NCBI GenBank assembly: GCA_022606135.1
Contig: JABYQN010000014.1
Span: forward strand, 62,001 to 126,000
Origin: Fomes fomentarius
Lineage: Eukaryota > Basidiomycota > Agaricomycetes > Polyporales > Polyporaceae
Length of the DNA: 64,000 bases
Direction: 5' to 3'
The notes under the pieces were generated by a model that saw only the letters and a list, made by a program, of their open reading frames with translations, did no database searches and was not told where the DNA came from. Positions 24,901 through 37,435 of this stretch are shown here, one piece after another. The position numbers and the translations under genes are program-made. The number at the start of each line of letters is the position of its first letter. The first letter of the stretch is position 1.

Positions 24901-25422
24901 ATGGGGAGTTCACAACATGGCTTAAGACGTAAGGATTTCAGGGCACTTGCAAGACAGCGTCAGGGAGGAAAGTCTCTCGCGAGATATAAGGGGAAGCCAT
25001 AACGCAGGTTTGTGAAAGATTGCAGGGAGCGGGAGAAGCGCACGGAGGCATCTTAGCAGAAATATAGTAGGAAAGAGCACTTCAGTGACTGCGGGCTGGG
25101 TGGAGTTGAGGGAACTACACAGACCGCGTCTTTGGTTGCGTGTCCGTGTTATGCGGTGTCCATCCGCACTCGGATTGCAGACAAACAGCCAAAGCGGTGA
25201 TATCTGCAGTCCGATCGCGCGAAACAGAGCGGGAAAGGATGGGCGGAAACGGAACAAGTTGCGAAGACAAAATTTCACTCACTGGTATTCCGATATCTCC
25301 GTATCAAAGTCTACGACTTCGACCCCGACCAGTTCGAGGTTCTCATCCACAATTGATGCCCTCAGCTGGTCCGTCGCGAGCTCCAAACCGAGAAAGAACG
25401 CGGAGAGCGTCTTGGGCGGCAT
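21904..25422 (-). CDS. XKS1: D-xylulose kinase, FGGY family (774 aa)
   Basis: Seven exons, 25422-25283, 24373-24300, 24217-24147, 24098-23540, 23489-23279, 23221-23120 and 23071-21904, give 774 residues in consistent phase. The N-terminus FLGLELATDQLRASIVDENL is the first phosphate-binding/FGGY segment. EYQTQGGIFTTPGDAYTTPV, IGGAAQQALVWWKA and FIASLLTGQLVGMGEAEASS are typical of fungal xylulokinases, and the C-terminus has ADVFNAPV-like and GGAYVARWVWG motifs. The enzyme phosphorylates D-xylulose to xylulose-5-phosphate, feeding pentose catabolism into the pentose phosphate pathway. Length exceeds the usual 550-620 residues because of Ser/Ala-rich inserts around the C-terminal third. Intron 1 is 909 nt; the others are 48-82 nt. 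A pyrimidine-rich tract (minus strand, 25468-25500) precedes the start. Confidence 0.87.
24374..25282 (-). other. Long intron 1 (909 nt) of the xylulokinase gene
   Basis: The donor CA|gtgagt at 25282 and acceptor ttctag at 24374 join EY-Q-TQGG in phase 2. The interior has stops in all frames and no recognised transposon protein. Confidence 0.6.
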
Positions 25423-25978
25423 GGTGTCTGCGGTCGGTGCGCCCAAAACTCAGGCTGAAGTCCAGGTCGTCAGAGAGTCAGAGAGAGAAAGGAGAGGGAA
25501 AATGTCGTCGCGGTCGTGTCGTGGTCGTCGGAAAGAGAGCGCGTAGGAAGAGTCCTCAGCTTCTGCGAAACATCACCATCAAAGTTCACCTTGCCGCGCG
25601 CTTTCTAACATGAGGCTGAATTCATGCCACCCTTTTGTGGCGTTATGTCCCGATATGTAGTTATCCTCCGGACCATCGGTTCGTTCCAGACCCCCGGGCC
25701 GTGCCAGACATGTCTTTTCAATCCTGCCATGTTCGAGGTGCTCGCCATCAGTTCCTTCGCCGTACGAGCCTTGAGGCTCGATGTTGGCTCTATAAATGTT
25801 TGAATGGTGCATCGCGACGATGAATCTGATCTGCTACCAATGTCAGCACTGGCAGACAGCTACTAGAGTGGAACATCGCGCGGCTATTGCATCGTTGTCC
25901 AATGCTAGGACCAAGTTGGACGATAGTAATGTCACAGACGATTCACCAGTGTGTACACCCAAACTGCTGCGAAGTGTC
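25423..25978. other. Xylulokinase promoter region
   Basis: 556 bp between two minus-strand genes. A GA-rich tract on the plus strand (CT-rich in the sense of transcription) lies at 25468-25500, the kind of pyrimidine tract found near fungal transcription starts. Confidence 0.45.
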
Positions 25979-27063
25979 TCAAACCGCTTGTGTCGTGAAG
26001 TGTAGAACATCAGACCCTTGCCCATAGTGTGCTTCCCAGTCAAAGTCGCTCTGGTGGTTCTCCCTTCCGAACGCGACGATGAGCTTCTCTGCTTCCGACC
26101 CACCGCGCACGACTGGTCTCGCCTCCTCGCGCGTCTTCCCAGTCGCCCCCTGCCCAAATATCCACTCCTCGTCCTTCGTCAAGAATGTCCCGATCGTGCG
26201 GAACGTCAAGCTGATACGCTCGCCATTCTGGAACCGCTCAGCCTCGCTCTTCACCTTCATCGGCCGTTTGTCCGTGCGTATGGTGTGCAGCCACTTCGCG
26301 TTCGTCTCCAGGCCCATGACGAAGATCGAGTTGTGTGGGAGGGGCACTCGCTGGACTCCACGCTTCTTCTCCTCTCCCTCTGCTCTGTCGCTAGGAGTTG
26401 TGGGTGGGGTCGGCTCGTCAAGATTTGCCTTGGGTCTCGCGAGTGCGTCCTTCTTGGTGCGAAGGGTCATGACGCGCTGCGCACCCAAGCTGACGTTCAC
26501 GATCTTCGAGCCCCTGACGACGTCGATCGTCTTGTCGGAGTGCTCGGATATGTAGTCTGCTCCAGATCGGTAGTGCTGTATGAGAACATGATTCACAGGC
26601 TCGTGAAGCGCATCCTCGACGTGTTTCCGGATGCGTTCTACTGTTGGTGAGAACGGCAGCAGTGGCGGTGACTCGTCTGCTGGGTGACGGTATATTGGGA
26701 AGCTGTCGGAGTAACCGCCACTGTCGTCATCCGTTCTTCCATTGATAATGCATCGGGCACTCACCTCCCATCTTCGAGCACTGTGCCCTCAACTGCCACC
26801 AGTCTAGGAACCTCGCCGCCTTCATCCATGCGTGAGTGAGTAATCGCCAGCCCGAGTAGCTGACAAGACGACGTACCCCTATGTCTCATCTTGTTCCATT
26901 TCACCTCCTTGATGAGATTGTCAAAAGCGCTCTCTGCCAAGTCTGGCGGCAGAAAATCGTAGAGAACGTATGTATCCCCTTCTGCGATGGAGTCTCCAGG
27001 GCCCAAGAAATCAGGTTCTCCGCGAGCGCTCATAGTATCCCTGCGTGGGGGGTATCTATGCAT
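25979..27063 (-). CDS. AlkB-type 2-oxoglutarate/Fe(II) dioxygenase (327 aa)
   Basis: Exons 27063-26877, 26819-26765 and 26720-25979 give 327 residues. The fold markers are clear. IQHYRSGADYISEHSDKTID carries the Q-x-Y substrate-side motif and the iron-binding H-x-D. KWLHTIRTDKR carries the second iron-binding His. RISLTFR is the R-x5-R that holds 2-oxoglutarate, with Ser where many AlkB proteins have Asn. The family oxidatively removes alkyl groups from DNA, RNA or protein, and residue patterns resemble ALKBH2/3-like fungal proteins. Substrate cannot be told. A C-terminal extension of about 50 residues follows the catalytic domain. The start could be 27063 or the internal ATG at 27033. Confidence 0.83.
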
Positions 27064-27799
27064 CGTATTTACTGCAACGTCACTAGATAGTAAATGGACC
27101 TACCTGTGGTTGAGAATTCCTTCAGCAATGCGATTATGGTTCTGTTACACGAGAGCGTCTGTCGAACGAGGAGTCAAGGACAGCCTCAAGCCACATATAT
27201 GACTCAAAGCCGGAAGGTGCCGAGATCCCATGGTCATGATAGAGTATGTCCACCGGGAAGTGGCAAACGGCGGCCGTGTGCCATGACACTCTGGAGGCGA
27301 CTTCGAGCCTCGAGGCGAGACCCACCGGGACACGACGAGCTTTCGGGGAGACTGACCTAGATTGACAAACCGGCGACTCAGTCATAAGCATGTCGGACTC
27401 GGCGGGCCACCACAGCCCAGTCCGAGTCGATTGGAAGCTACTAGGTAGTACTAGTGAGGTAGCGAATACAAGTACATACAGCGTTTAATGGCCCGGGTAT
27501 CTCAAAGTCGAGACCCCTTGACGCCATGCGCTCATATTCCTTGTATCCGAGGAACTCAAGCAGCGGTAGTGACTTGAAGTTCAGTATAGGTTCCCACGCT
27601 ATCACACTCATCGGCCCCGCGAAATGGTATGTATGATTTGAAACATCCTGATCACCCAAGCACTCCCAATTTGTCGCGTTCTAGCTCACACCACGCAAAC
27701 CGCCTTGAGCAGAGAAGACGTCCGGTGAAAGCCAGGATTAATTGAATCCGAATCGGATCGCCACTCTACCTGCCGAGACTCGGATAAGTATTACTCCAT
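27064..27799. other. Intergenic, AlkB-like gene upstream region
   Basis: 736 bp upstream of the minus-strand AlkB-like gene. No exon or repeat recognised. Confidence 0.4.
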
Positions 27800-28500
27800 G
27801 AATACCCCGCTGCGGATGCGCAAGGTCCCCTTCTGGAAGGACGCAAATACCTCGACTGAAACCAGTTATTGCAAGCCCTGTTTAGCAGCGTCCACCTCCA
27901 GGAGTGGATGTTGTCCATATAGGACAACTGACAACCAGAACCTCTCCGTCATCATATCCAACTGGATCAGCTCACCACCCTCACGCTCAACGATCATATT
28001 AGATAACCTACAAGATGCGGGGATTGCATGTGGACTTCGACCAGCGTAGTTGCCCATCGCTTCTGATGGCTAACCTGACCTGGTACCACTCCCACTCCCT
28101 CAGCCTCGATGTCCTCATCCACCTCTTCCCCGCGGTGTTCCTCTCAAAAGCCTGTCTGCCTCGGGGGATCATGAAACCGTGACATTGGAATGGATCGCCG
28201 CCGTCTTCCGCGCGTTCCCGACTCTCGGGATCCTCACGCCGGTCGGCGGATGTGGGAGAGCTCTGGTCGGCCTTCAACCTTGCCGAGCGCATCTCGCTCA
28301 AGCCCCGAGCCTGACGAGGCAGATCCCGCGACCGGTGACTTCGAAATTGCTGAATCAGATGCTGTCGTCTGCCCGGACTTTAAGCATCATTTGTCTGGAT
28401 ATCGCTGACGATCAGCTACTCGTCGGACGGCCAGGGCGAGGAGTGGAGAGGAAGAGGACGTTAGGAAGGAGGGCTACCTGTACATGATCTGCTCTGCAGG
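27800..28500 (+). pseudogene. Relic of an F-box/LRR-type gene
   Basis: Scattered plus-strand pieces read as leucine-rich repeat sequence of the basidiomycete F-box family. PLRHHIQLDQLTTLTLND (about 27940-28000) is followed by VPLKSLSASGDHETVTLEWI and AAVFRAFPTL (about 28145-28220), then AVVCPDFKHHLSGY (about 28365-28410). Several in-frame stops (for example in the 27920-28020 segment) and frame changes separate them, and no F-box start is evident. This is a dead copy, older than the broken pair at 50-59 kb. The spacing of hydrophobic residues is that of the LRR halves of those genes. Confidence 0.55.
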
Positions 28501-29563
28501 GCCCAGTGAGGTTGGCCAGCCCGAGGTAACATACACATATACTCACCGACATACTTGGCAGCCGACCAACGGGAGACCCTGCAAGGCTTTGTATGCAGCC
28601 TATCGCCAGTCACCCTGCAACGCCGATGTGTGCAATCGGTCATTGTCAAGTACTGATGTCTTTACCATGTCGCGGATCTACCAGACGCCGATAACCGACC
28701 TTGACTCTTCGAGCTTCTCTCGGCTCATTGAGCAATTAATACATATGCCATACCTGTCAACTCTTAGCGCGATTCCCGAAGTCGAGTATTCAGCCTGCCC
28801 CGGCGCGCCAGCGAAGCCGTAACGGCCGCGGCCGCACGCTCTATCAAAAAGGTACTTGCACAGGGTCGCGATGGACGTGACACAAGGAATAAATCCGATC
28901 CTACAATAACAGTGGTGGTGGGGGGGAGGTGTACAAACAGCGGCGGAAACGTGGACAACGCTGTAACGTTGCGTAATCGTGGACAGTGCACGTGCAGCTA
29001 AGGAGCGACAGAGAGAGTATATACCGGAGAACAGCGGCGGCAAGCTATTAACGACAGATGATGGATGATGGATGAAGGGGGGGAAGGGAGGGGGGCGGGG
29101 AGCGGGGGAGGCGGACATGTGCATCCGAAATGAAGTTTCCAAAGGTAACCAACCCCTTGAGGCCCCTCTAACGTCCAAGCGAACAAGAGTAGCGCAAGGG
29201 AAAGGTCAATCGACAACACAAGAAGACGTTTAAGTAGGCGGGGCGACTGAGTCTGATATCGGTAGTGTAAGGATGGAGGAGGGAGAGTGGGAGGTAGATA
29301 GGCAAGGTTTTAAACGTAGACGGGTCGGGGTAACCAGGAGGGAAGATAACAGGTGATGCGGCGATGTCATCGGTCGGTGTTAGTGGTGATAACGGGCCAA
29401 TACTCCTAAACACGGCGCCTGCAAATGACGGCGAACGAATAACTCACTAATGTATGGTATGTGTGTCTCTAAAAGAAAAGAAAGACCGCGCCCCCGCGCA
29501 GGCATACTCTCCAAGGCCAGCTTGTCTCCGCGTGTCCCATGCACGCTGCGCTCGGACGGTCAA
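28501..29563. other. Intergenic, contains G-rich tract
   Basis: About 1.06 kb between the F-box relic and the stop of the Ser/Pro-rich gene. It includes the G-run cluster at 29077-29109 and a shorter poly-G run near 28918-28928. No coding exon was seen. Confidence 0.5.
29077..29109 (+). other. Candidate G-quadruplex tract
   Basis: Five runs of three to seven G lie within 33 bases, separated by one to three bases (G7-AA-G3-A-G6-C-G4-AGC-G5). This exceeds the usual four-run, short-loop rule for a G-quadruplex. It lies about 450 bp beyond the stop of the minus-strand Ser/Pro-rich gene, so transcript read-through would put the G runs on the non-transcribed strand for plus-strand polymerases and a C-rich run in the minus transcript. 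Confidence 0.75.
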
Positions 29564-32456
29564 TCACATCGCAACGCCGACGCCCTTCACGGAACGCAGC
29601 GACGCAGTACTTGGCTTCCGTAACATAGAAGGACGTATCGCCGGCAGCGCCGATGTGGGTGTCACCGGCGAGTTCGGCGAGGTGCGATACACCATGCCCG
29701 TTCCCGTCCTCGGTCTGAGCCTCAAAGCGCTTGGAGGACCTGCGTCGTCGGCCGACGAACTTCTCATTATGGATGCAGGCTTTACCGGAGACCGGGAGGG
29801 GAACGCGGCACCGTCTCGCGGAGGTGCACTCCTCGCCGTGAGGATTGGACGTGCGGGTGCTGGCGTTGATAAGGCATACGAGTGCGGCTGCCGTAACCCT
29901 TGTGACGGCACACGCCGGAGACTGGCGGGTGTACTTGACGGCCCTGTACTAGAGGAAAGGGAGGTGCGAACATCACTGGGCGGCATTCGGAGGCTGCCCT
30001 GCGACTGTGGGAGACGCAACGGTCGAGGGACAGTAGCGCTCCGCGGGGTCGACGGCGCCGGGGACGGCTCGCTACTTGAAGGCGAGTTTAAGCAGATGAT
30101 ATGCGAGTTCGGGTCGTTGACGTTCAAAATGTCGAGCCTGGCGGGAGTCTTCTTCGAGCTGTGCGGCCCGAGACTCGTCCTGTCTTGGTGGTGAGGGGAG
30201 TCTGCGGGAGTCACCGGCGTTACGAGGCTGGCGGTCGAAGACGAGGTGGAGGGAGTGTTAAAGCCCATCTCGTCGCCCTCGTGGATGTGATCGAGAGAAT
30301 GCGTATTCAATGTCGTTGTCTCGACTCCACGGCGCACCAATGATGCAGGGGCAGACCGAGCAGAGGCAACCGACGTCCGGGAAAATGTCCGTGACAGCGC
30401 CGAGGCCGACGACGCGCTGGAAAGCGAGCTGCTCGTACTCGTCCGACGATCGAGGCCGGATGATTGTCGTGGCCTGTGCCATGATGTCGGGGGAAGCGAG
30501 CGCGGCGTCTTCGGGAGCATTCCAAACTCTTCCATGCGACTGTCAGGCATATGCCCACTGTACGTCCGCGAGACCGAGTTGACACTGCGCAGAGACGTCG
30601 CAGAGGCAACACGTTTCTTGAGCGACTGCGAGGAGAGCTTGCGGACGAGCGGTGCTGGTGCATCTTCATCCTCGCTGTCACTCCAGCCTAGGCCAGTCGT
30701 GAGACCGATACCACCACGGAGGAGCTTGCCATCGCGATGCCGCACACGGCGCTTCACTGTGTCACGCTCGTCCTTGAATAGACCGTTCTTGGTCATCACA
30801 CTTGCAACTGTTTCAGCAGAACACACACAGCACACACGCGCTCAGTCACACATATGGACACACATCAACAAACACGATGACCCACCGGTCGATGCCACAC
30901 TGAACACACTTCCTGGCCGATCTCCAGGGAGTGGCGTAGTGTTCCGCGAAGCTTGCACGAGCTTCGAATTCGGCGACAGGAGACCATCCCTCACCATGAG
31001 TTGCCTGTTTCTTCCAATGTTAGTAGCTGAACTTCTATATACGACGGGATTGAGGGACGCACGGGAGAGGAGTGTGCAGATCAAGGCTAGAATCCGAGTC
31101 ACTGCCATCACCGTCGAGTTCCCTATCCAAGCGGGCTTCTTCGTCGCCGTCGAACATGTCATACGGAGTACCAGTCTGGTCGATCGGAACCCCATAGTCC
31201 GATAAGAACGAATCCTCATCCCAAGCTTCGTCCGCCATGGCACTTTGCGCGTACGCCAACTCGTTGGGTGACTCGGGGCGAGAAGGCCCTGTGTCATGGC
31301 TATGTGATGAACGTGCGCTTGTACGATGTCCGACACCGACCGCGGTACTCGTCCGACGAGACGCAGGCGCCGAGCGAACCTCACTCGGACGTCGTTTCAA
31401 ACTGCGGGCCGAGCGCGAGGTGGAACGCGAACGAAGTCCGTCACCGTGCGACGCTTTGCGGCGCAGGCGTGGCGTTGTTGCAAGGATCTCCTGAATATCG
31501 GGGCTGTTGGATCGGCGCGAATGCCTCTGTGGCTGGGACTTCGATCTAGCAAGGGTCCGAGATGGCGGTTCAGCAGGCGGAGGCGGCAGTACATGCGGGG
31601 GAGGCAAAGGAGGAAGCGACTTGTCTACGGAGAGTCGTGCACGGTGACCAATCCTTGAGCCGGAGGTCGATTTCCGGGCATCCGGTGTTGAGGTGAGCAT
31701 TGGTGTGAACTCGGAATCTGGATCATGTGCGGCCACCGGTGTTTCCGCGTCCGTCTCGTCATCCCTCAAAGGTGGGATTTCGCTGATGTCCACGGAGGAG
31801 ATCGAGTCTCGTGGGTCATGCCCTGGCCGTCGCCGTGAGATACCGATGTCCAACACTTTCTCATCGTCGCTGAGGTGTTCGGGAAGTGGTGAATGCATGG
31901 ATATCTCGTCGAGAGACATCCTCGTCAGATCGGCAGCATCTTCTTCGGCGATACGGGGCTGTATCACCGGTGACCTTTCAGTGAAGCGGGACGAAGGGAC
32001 GGACAATGAGCTGCTAGATGAATACGTTCGGACAGAGCGGGAGGAGTCGTAGGGGGTAGCACTGCTGGAAGGGGATAGTGAAGGGACGCTACTCCCACTT
32101 GCACTAAGAACGGAGTCGCGCTGCGAGCTGGTGACGGACGCGAGGGACATTTTGGACGCACGGCGGGAGCGAGCAGCAGAGATGAACATAAGTGTTTCAT
32201 GCTCGCTTATCGGAGATGGTCCTGGAAGGGGAGGAAGAGGTGCAGCGGGCGGGCCAGAGAGTGGGTGTTTGTGTTGTGGCGGCGAAACCGGAGAAGGAAG
32301 TGGTGAAGGCGTGCGGGGGAATGGTGAAGACGGATTGCTGAAGAAATGGGGAGTTGGTGGGATGAAGGATGGTGGAACGGGAAAAGACTCGAGCAGAACG
32401 GGGACCGCGGCGCGCTTGTCGCGTCCTCGCGGTTCATGTGTTATGGTGTGGGCCAT
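29564..32456 (-). CDS. Ser/Pro-rich intrinsically disordered protein (918 aa), function unknown
   Basis: Exons 32456-31063, 31004-30886 and 30807-29564 give 918 residues with matched phases. Nearly the whole chain is low-complexity Ser/Pro/Arg with basic patches. More ordered blocks that look conserved sit around the exon joins: DEAWDEDSFLSDYGVPIDQT, DGSDSDSSLDLHTPL, QLMVRDGLLSPNSKLVQ and VASVMTKNGLFKDERDTVKR followed by GGIGLTTGLGWSDSEDEDAP. Many S/T-P and R-x-x-S sites suggest a phosphorylated scaffold or signalling adaptor, but that is inference. I recognise it only as a conserved-looking basidiomycete hypothetical protein. No membrane segment or signal peptide is visible. Confidence 0.75.
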
Positions 32457-33830
32457 GGTGTAGCAGTCTGTCTATGTCGGGATTAGCACACAGACACAGC
32501 ATGTCGGACTAGGTGGGGAATAGGGGGGACGAGAATGCAAAGTGATCGACGTGACATCAATAATGGCGATGAAGGTAAAACGCAAAACGGCACCGCACCG
32601 AGGCCAAACGCGGCTTGTGCGCCATAAAATTGACGTATTCTTATTTGGCGGGGCGCACCGACGTGCCACCAAGAGTAACGGACGCGGAAGAAAGACGGAC
32701 GAAAAGGAGAGAAAGCAACGACTTACATGGCGCCTCTTAATCTAAAACTCTCCTAGTGTTGTCTTGAAGCACGAGGACGGCGAGTGCCAAAAGCGGGAGG
32801 ATCGTGAGTACGCGGGTGTCGAGCACGTCCAAGCCCTCGGTGGCCTCGTAAGGCCTTACGAAGGAAGAACAAGGACGAGAAGGAGCACTGGGAGAACTTG
32901 GGGGTATCGTCGTAAATCTCGGGTAAGGGAGCTTGCCAGAAGAGGGTATCCTATTGTGTCGAGCCGCTCATGTACGGCATGCGCGCGCTCCGGGGGACAC
33001 TGGGGCGCGATGGGGTGCGCACGGCGTGTACGGTCGGCGTCGAGACGAGGACGATGAAGGGGAAGAGACCGGGAAGAGATAGCGGGCACCGCTGCATCAG
33101 TCGAGGAAGGCACAAACTCGCTAGCAAGCCCAAAACGTACCCAAACGTGCCATGTTCCCAGCGGGCGCTTCGGCTTTGCCCTTCTCGGTCTCTCATCACT
33201 TTGGCCCAGTCTCCAAGGCTACCCTGCTTCGCCGCCCTCATCTCACCCACGAGTACCCCGCTATTACGGCTTTAAATCTGCGACGTGCCCCAGCCTCAAC
33301 TTGATAGTACCACACGAAGATGGCGCAGAAGCGGATGAACCACCTGCGCGCTGTGGGAAACCCTAGTAATACCCATTCATCAACGTTGACAGTGTAAACG
33401 CTCTAAGCTCTTTCAGTTGGCGCACTCCCCTATCTGGACCCCTCCGTCGAGCCGCTCATCGAGTGCCACTTGCGGCGGCGACGACGACGAGCAAGCATCA
33501 AACCTCCGGCGTGCGTCGGCGACAGGTAGACTGACGACCTCGTGGCACTTACCGAATCTTCCCAGCTTCGGCCCTCGCCACGTGCACGGAGCCGACCTCG
33601 AACACCGAGCGTCCAACGGCGGCCGGTGGCGTCATGTTAACTTCGCCTTGTTGGTGCCTGATATCATGGTAAGCCTGAATCTACCGGGCCTGAGTGACTC
33701 ACACACTTATTTCAGCTTTTGTCTAGGGTTCAGCACTAGCGCACTAGCCACTATTTCCACATCGTCAACTACGCTTATCTGAGTCTCACAGTCTCTGGAA
33801 ATGAGAGCGTCATTACTCGGACGAAACAGC
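32457..33830. other. Intergenic, upstream of the Ser/Pro-rich gene; possible small exons
   Basis: No gene could be supported here. A plus-strand stretch around 33320-33670 could encode a short two-exon peptide (MAQKRMNHLRAVGNP..., then a Ser/Thr-rich part ending at a gtaagc donor), but nothing in it is recognisable. A minus-strand stretch at 32850-33250 has hydrophobic runs without a clear frame. Confidence 0.3.
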
Positions 33831-36800
33831 GTTTGACTCAGAGCTCGAGTGGTTTGTCGAGGAAGCATTCGCTTTTGTCAACAAGTGAATCACGGATCCG
33901 GAGTTACAGCCAGTGAGAACCGGTACTTTTATGGCGTTGATGCACATGAATTCGCGTGGAGATCTGACCCCCTGGGGGCCCGTACCCAGTGCTTTGGTTC
34001 ACATCGTCATATAATCTTCATCAAGGGAACTCAATCCTGTTTCAGATTCCTCCCGTCGTCTGGTAACTCCTCCTCAAGTACATTCTGGTGGAATACTCGT
34101 ACTGTATGTTGCAACCGGATGTTGGCTAAGATTAACCGGACCAAGCATCGATCAAACTTCCATATAAGAGGGGACCAAGGGGCCACCGTGTTGTTAACCT
34201 TCGGTTGTCGCCAACCCGAGTGACCGCGCAGTAAGCTGCGGGTATTAGTATCTCTCATTGCCATGCTGACCTCGATCCATGTACCCGGGAAGTCCGACTC
34301 ACTCCTCCGGCACGACGTTCCAGTCCAAGCTGCCAAAATTTCCTCTGCTGACTACATGTTCGCCTGATACATCGCTGATTCACCCCGCTGACATAGGCTA
34401 TTAACACAATTGATGGGGTCTCGAAGAGTGCCACTTTCTGAAGTGAAGGTTCTCAAGTACGACACTCCGTCAGCAGGTCTATGAACTAAATATAGTCTGC
34501 TCCGATACACCATCCAGATACCAGCCATACCCCGAGGCGGGTTGGGACTGCAAACTGGTGAGTGGCTATGCTGCCGATAGTAGTAACATAGGAAACCCAC
34601 TGACACGCAGGCTCAAGCTCAAGCTTCACAAAGCCAGAGGCTAGTACAGCCGGCCATTGTATGCGTATAGTATACGGGCACCTCGGTCTCGCCAATTCGA
34701 AGCCCGGTCCACCACCCGCCGACGCTATAAGGGTACTGGCATTTTCCAAATCTCTCGACGAACCTTGTGGGCGCTCAGCATCGCCGGGGGAAGACGGTGC
34801 TAGACCCTGACCGGTGGCAAGTCCGTGGCAGAATGCGGATGCGTTGAAGACGCTGACTCGTCCTGTCCTCGCAGAGCACTGCTCGGCTGGGCGTATGGTA
34901 TGGAATCTGTGGATTGCTCCACAGTTGACAGAGAGAGAGCGCGGTGGTGCCAAGTCAGCGAGCCTGATCGACACCTTGACTGGCCTGCGTTTGCGTTTGA
35001 ATGGAGCCGAGTCGAGACTCGAGACTCGAGTCCCAGGACCCAGGCTCTTGGCTCCAGCACGTCTTCGCACTGTAGTGTCGCTCCGCACCAATTTCAAGTG
35101 CGGTGCGGCCACCGGCTCACACGGCGATACACACGATGCTGAACCACTTAATCGATCCCCGTGAGTCTTGTGGACATAGTCAATATATAGGATGGCAGCA
35201 GCATGGCTCCGATGTGTTCCCCCCTGGACATAATGCATTGATGGGAGGCAGAACTTTGAACGTTCTCGGACTGTTACATACCTGCGCTTATTCACTTGAC
35301 AGTGATCGAGTTTTCAAGTATCGACCGTCAGACTAGGCTCAACTTTCAAGTCAAGGAAGGGTTAGGTCCTTGCAGTCAAGGATCGACCCGATACCCAACT
35401 CATTCTCACGAGTTAGACATGTTCCGCCCGGAGTCGGTTCGCGGTTGTTGCATCATGACATGCACGACTTGCGGTAGCAATGGACGACGGGTCCAGCATC
35501 ATCATGCATCATCTCGCTGGAGCTCGTGTGCTCAACGGAATTCCTACGATTGACATTGTCCTTCCACGAGAAGGACCAGAAACCGTACCCAGTGATACCT
35601 CCGCGATATGGCGCTTCTGGGTGGCTAAGCGTCGGATATGGCATCCCGTGGCTATCTTCCGCGGTCGTGACCATCCTGGACATTGCTGTCGACCAGCCAC
35701 CACTCAAGCGAGGCCATTTACATTGTGAAGACAATCACGCACGTCAACCCATGTGCGCTCGCTTAACCACTAGTCCTGGGATCCAGCTGTATACAAAACA
35801 AGCGAAATCGCACGTCAATTGGGGGGCCATAGTGTCTTGTCCGTATGTGAACTCCCGTCTGCCCGAGCATACAAAGTTGAGTTGTGGCGTGATTCGTATA
35901 CCAATACGTAGTCTGCCTCGACGAGCGATCAAGAACCCTTACGTCGCCAAAAGCATCCGAGGTTCTGAAAACCCCCGAGATCTCAAAGTCTACTGTGGCC
36001 CGTGGTAACTCATTCTACCGCCGCCGTAGCGCCACCCGTCCGCGTTCCGTTCCGCTATCGAGGCACGATCCCGTCGGTCTCTCTCCCTTATCGATCTTCA
36101 TTCCGCTGCTGCGAGTACTTGGCCCACAACGGTATGTGATGTCTTCCAAGGAATTACGACCAGGCTGACCAAGTGCTCCGTGGAACGACACCATCAGTCA
36201 GCTGCCCCCAGTGGTGCTCATCCTGGCCACTGGCCACAAACGGACATACGGCCACAAGAGAAACAAACGCCAATCCGTGGACCGTATCACCGACGTTCCA
36301 AACATTCCGCTCGATGTCTTTCCACGATAAGCCTGATTGAAGATCGCCCGTCGCGCCACGCCACGCCGGGAGGCCCTCCCCCCACCTTGCCCCAATTGTC
36401 CACCATTCCTCCCACCCACCGTGCCACACATCTGCTTCCGCGACGCATGGTGCGTGCCAGCGGAAGGCTCCGTTGCTACAGACGAATGGCGCAGTAAATT
36501 GCCATTCCGAGTGTCCTCCGAAGGTGTGGGGTGGTGTGGTCCTATCACCGTCCAGCGGCGGGAAGCGAACATGCGCCTTGGCACGTCTGGCAAGCCCGCG
36601 TCCGGCGACTCATTCGGGCACGAAAGTTGCCGGGAGCGAGAGTTCTCTCCCAGAGAAAAACACTGCCAGGGTGTCCCTACCACTCCAGGACTCGGAGCAA
36701 GGCGCTCTGCGCGTGCCGCAGCGAGCAAGAGTCCACACGGGCTGCAATCGGGCGGCGGAACGTTGGCGCACGTTTACAGCACCGGCTAAGAGCGCTCCGC

Positions 36801-37435
36801 GAAAACGAAGGAATGCTCCGAGGATACACTGCAGCTGACCCACACCACTTGCCATCTGCTGGCATGCTTCGCGCGCATTGGTGGGTGGCGATTATCGTCC
36901 CGATAACTCTAGAGGGATAACTCTAGAGGCCTAGCGAGCATTTGGGCGATGACACCATCCTCGCCCATCCTGGAACGGCGTAGAGCATCCCTGAATGCAC
37001 GTTGCACGCCCGGGGCCCAGGACACGAGCGGGCCTTGAACACTGATCCGGACGAGCATCGATACATATATAGCGGGGGCTATCGATACGATACACGAATA
37101 ATCATGATTGAATCCTCTCACAACCGGTGTCTGCCGCAGAATGCAGCGGAGGGAAGTGGGGCGCCACCTCGATATAGTCCTTCGTCCGGACGGAACAGCG
37201 GGAAGGGTGTGTCCGTGATGGGGCTGGCAACCAGCGAAGCGAGCAGGCATGAGTCGTCCGCAAGCTAGGAACGCGCCGTGAGCGACCACCCGATGGCAGT
37301 GGATGACAGTCCCCATACCTGACCCATGACCCGCGCACAGCTCCTCCTGTCGCGGCGCGCGCATTATACCCCACAGCGGCGCGGCACTGGGCACTGGGCA
37401 CATGAGAGAGCGAAATCGACCAAATTCCTCCGTCA
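33831..37435. other. Gene-poor stretch
   Basis: 3.6 kb with no recognised gene, RNA or transposase. Small features only: a run of alternating gagactc units near 35010-35030, and a tandem duplication of a 15-base unit (gataactctagaggg-like) at 36902-36930. A 269-codon open frame on the minus strand (34486-35295) lacks any family-like pattern. Confidence 0.4.
36902..36930. repeat. Tandem duplication of a 15-base unit
   Basis: Two adjacent near-identical copies of ataactctagagg-containing units lie in non-coding DNA. Confidence 0.7.

Noticed and set aside
29454..30194. 246-codon plus-strand frame
   Set aside because: Antisense shadow of the last exon of the Ser/Pro-rich gene.
34660..34720. Possible tRNA because of a ttcgaa motif
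   Set aside because: The flanks do not form an acceptor stem or cloverleaf; no tRNA was found anywhere in the window.
34486..35295. 269-codon minus-strand open frame
   Set aside because: No domain-like or conserved pattern, no splice context, and the frame is within what chance can give in GC-rich DNA of this length.
33831..37435. Retrotransposon or DNA transposon in the gene-poor stretch
   Set aside because: No reverse transcriptase, integrase, transposase motif or matching terminal repeats could be read in any frame.
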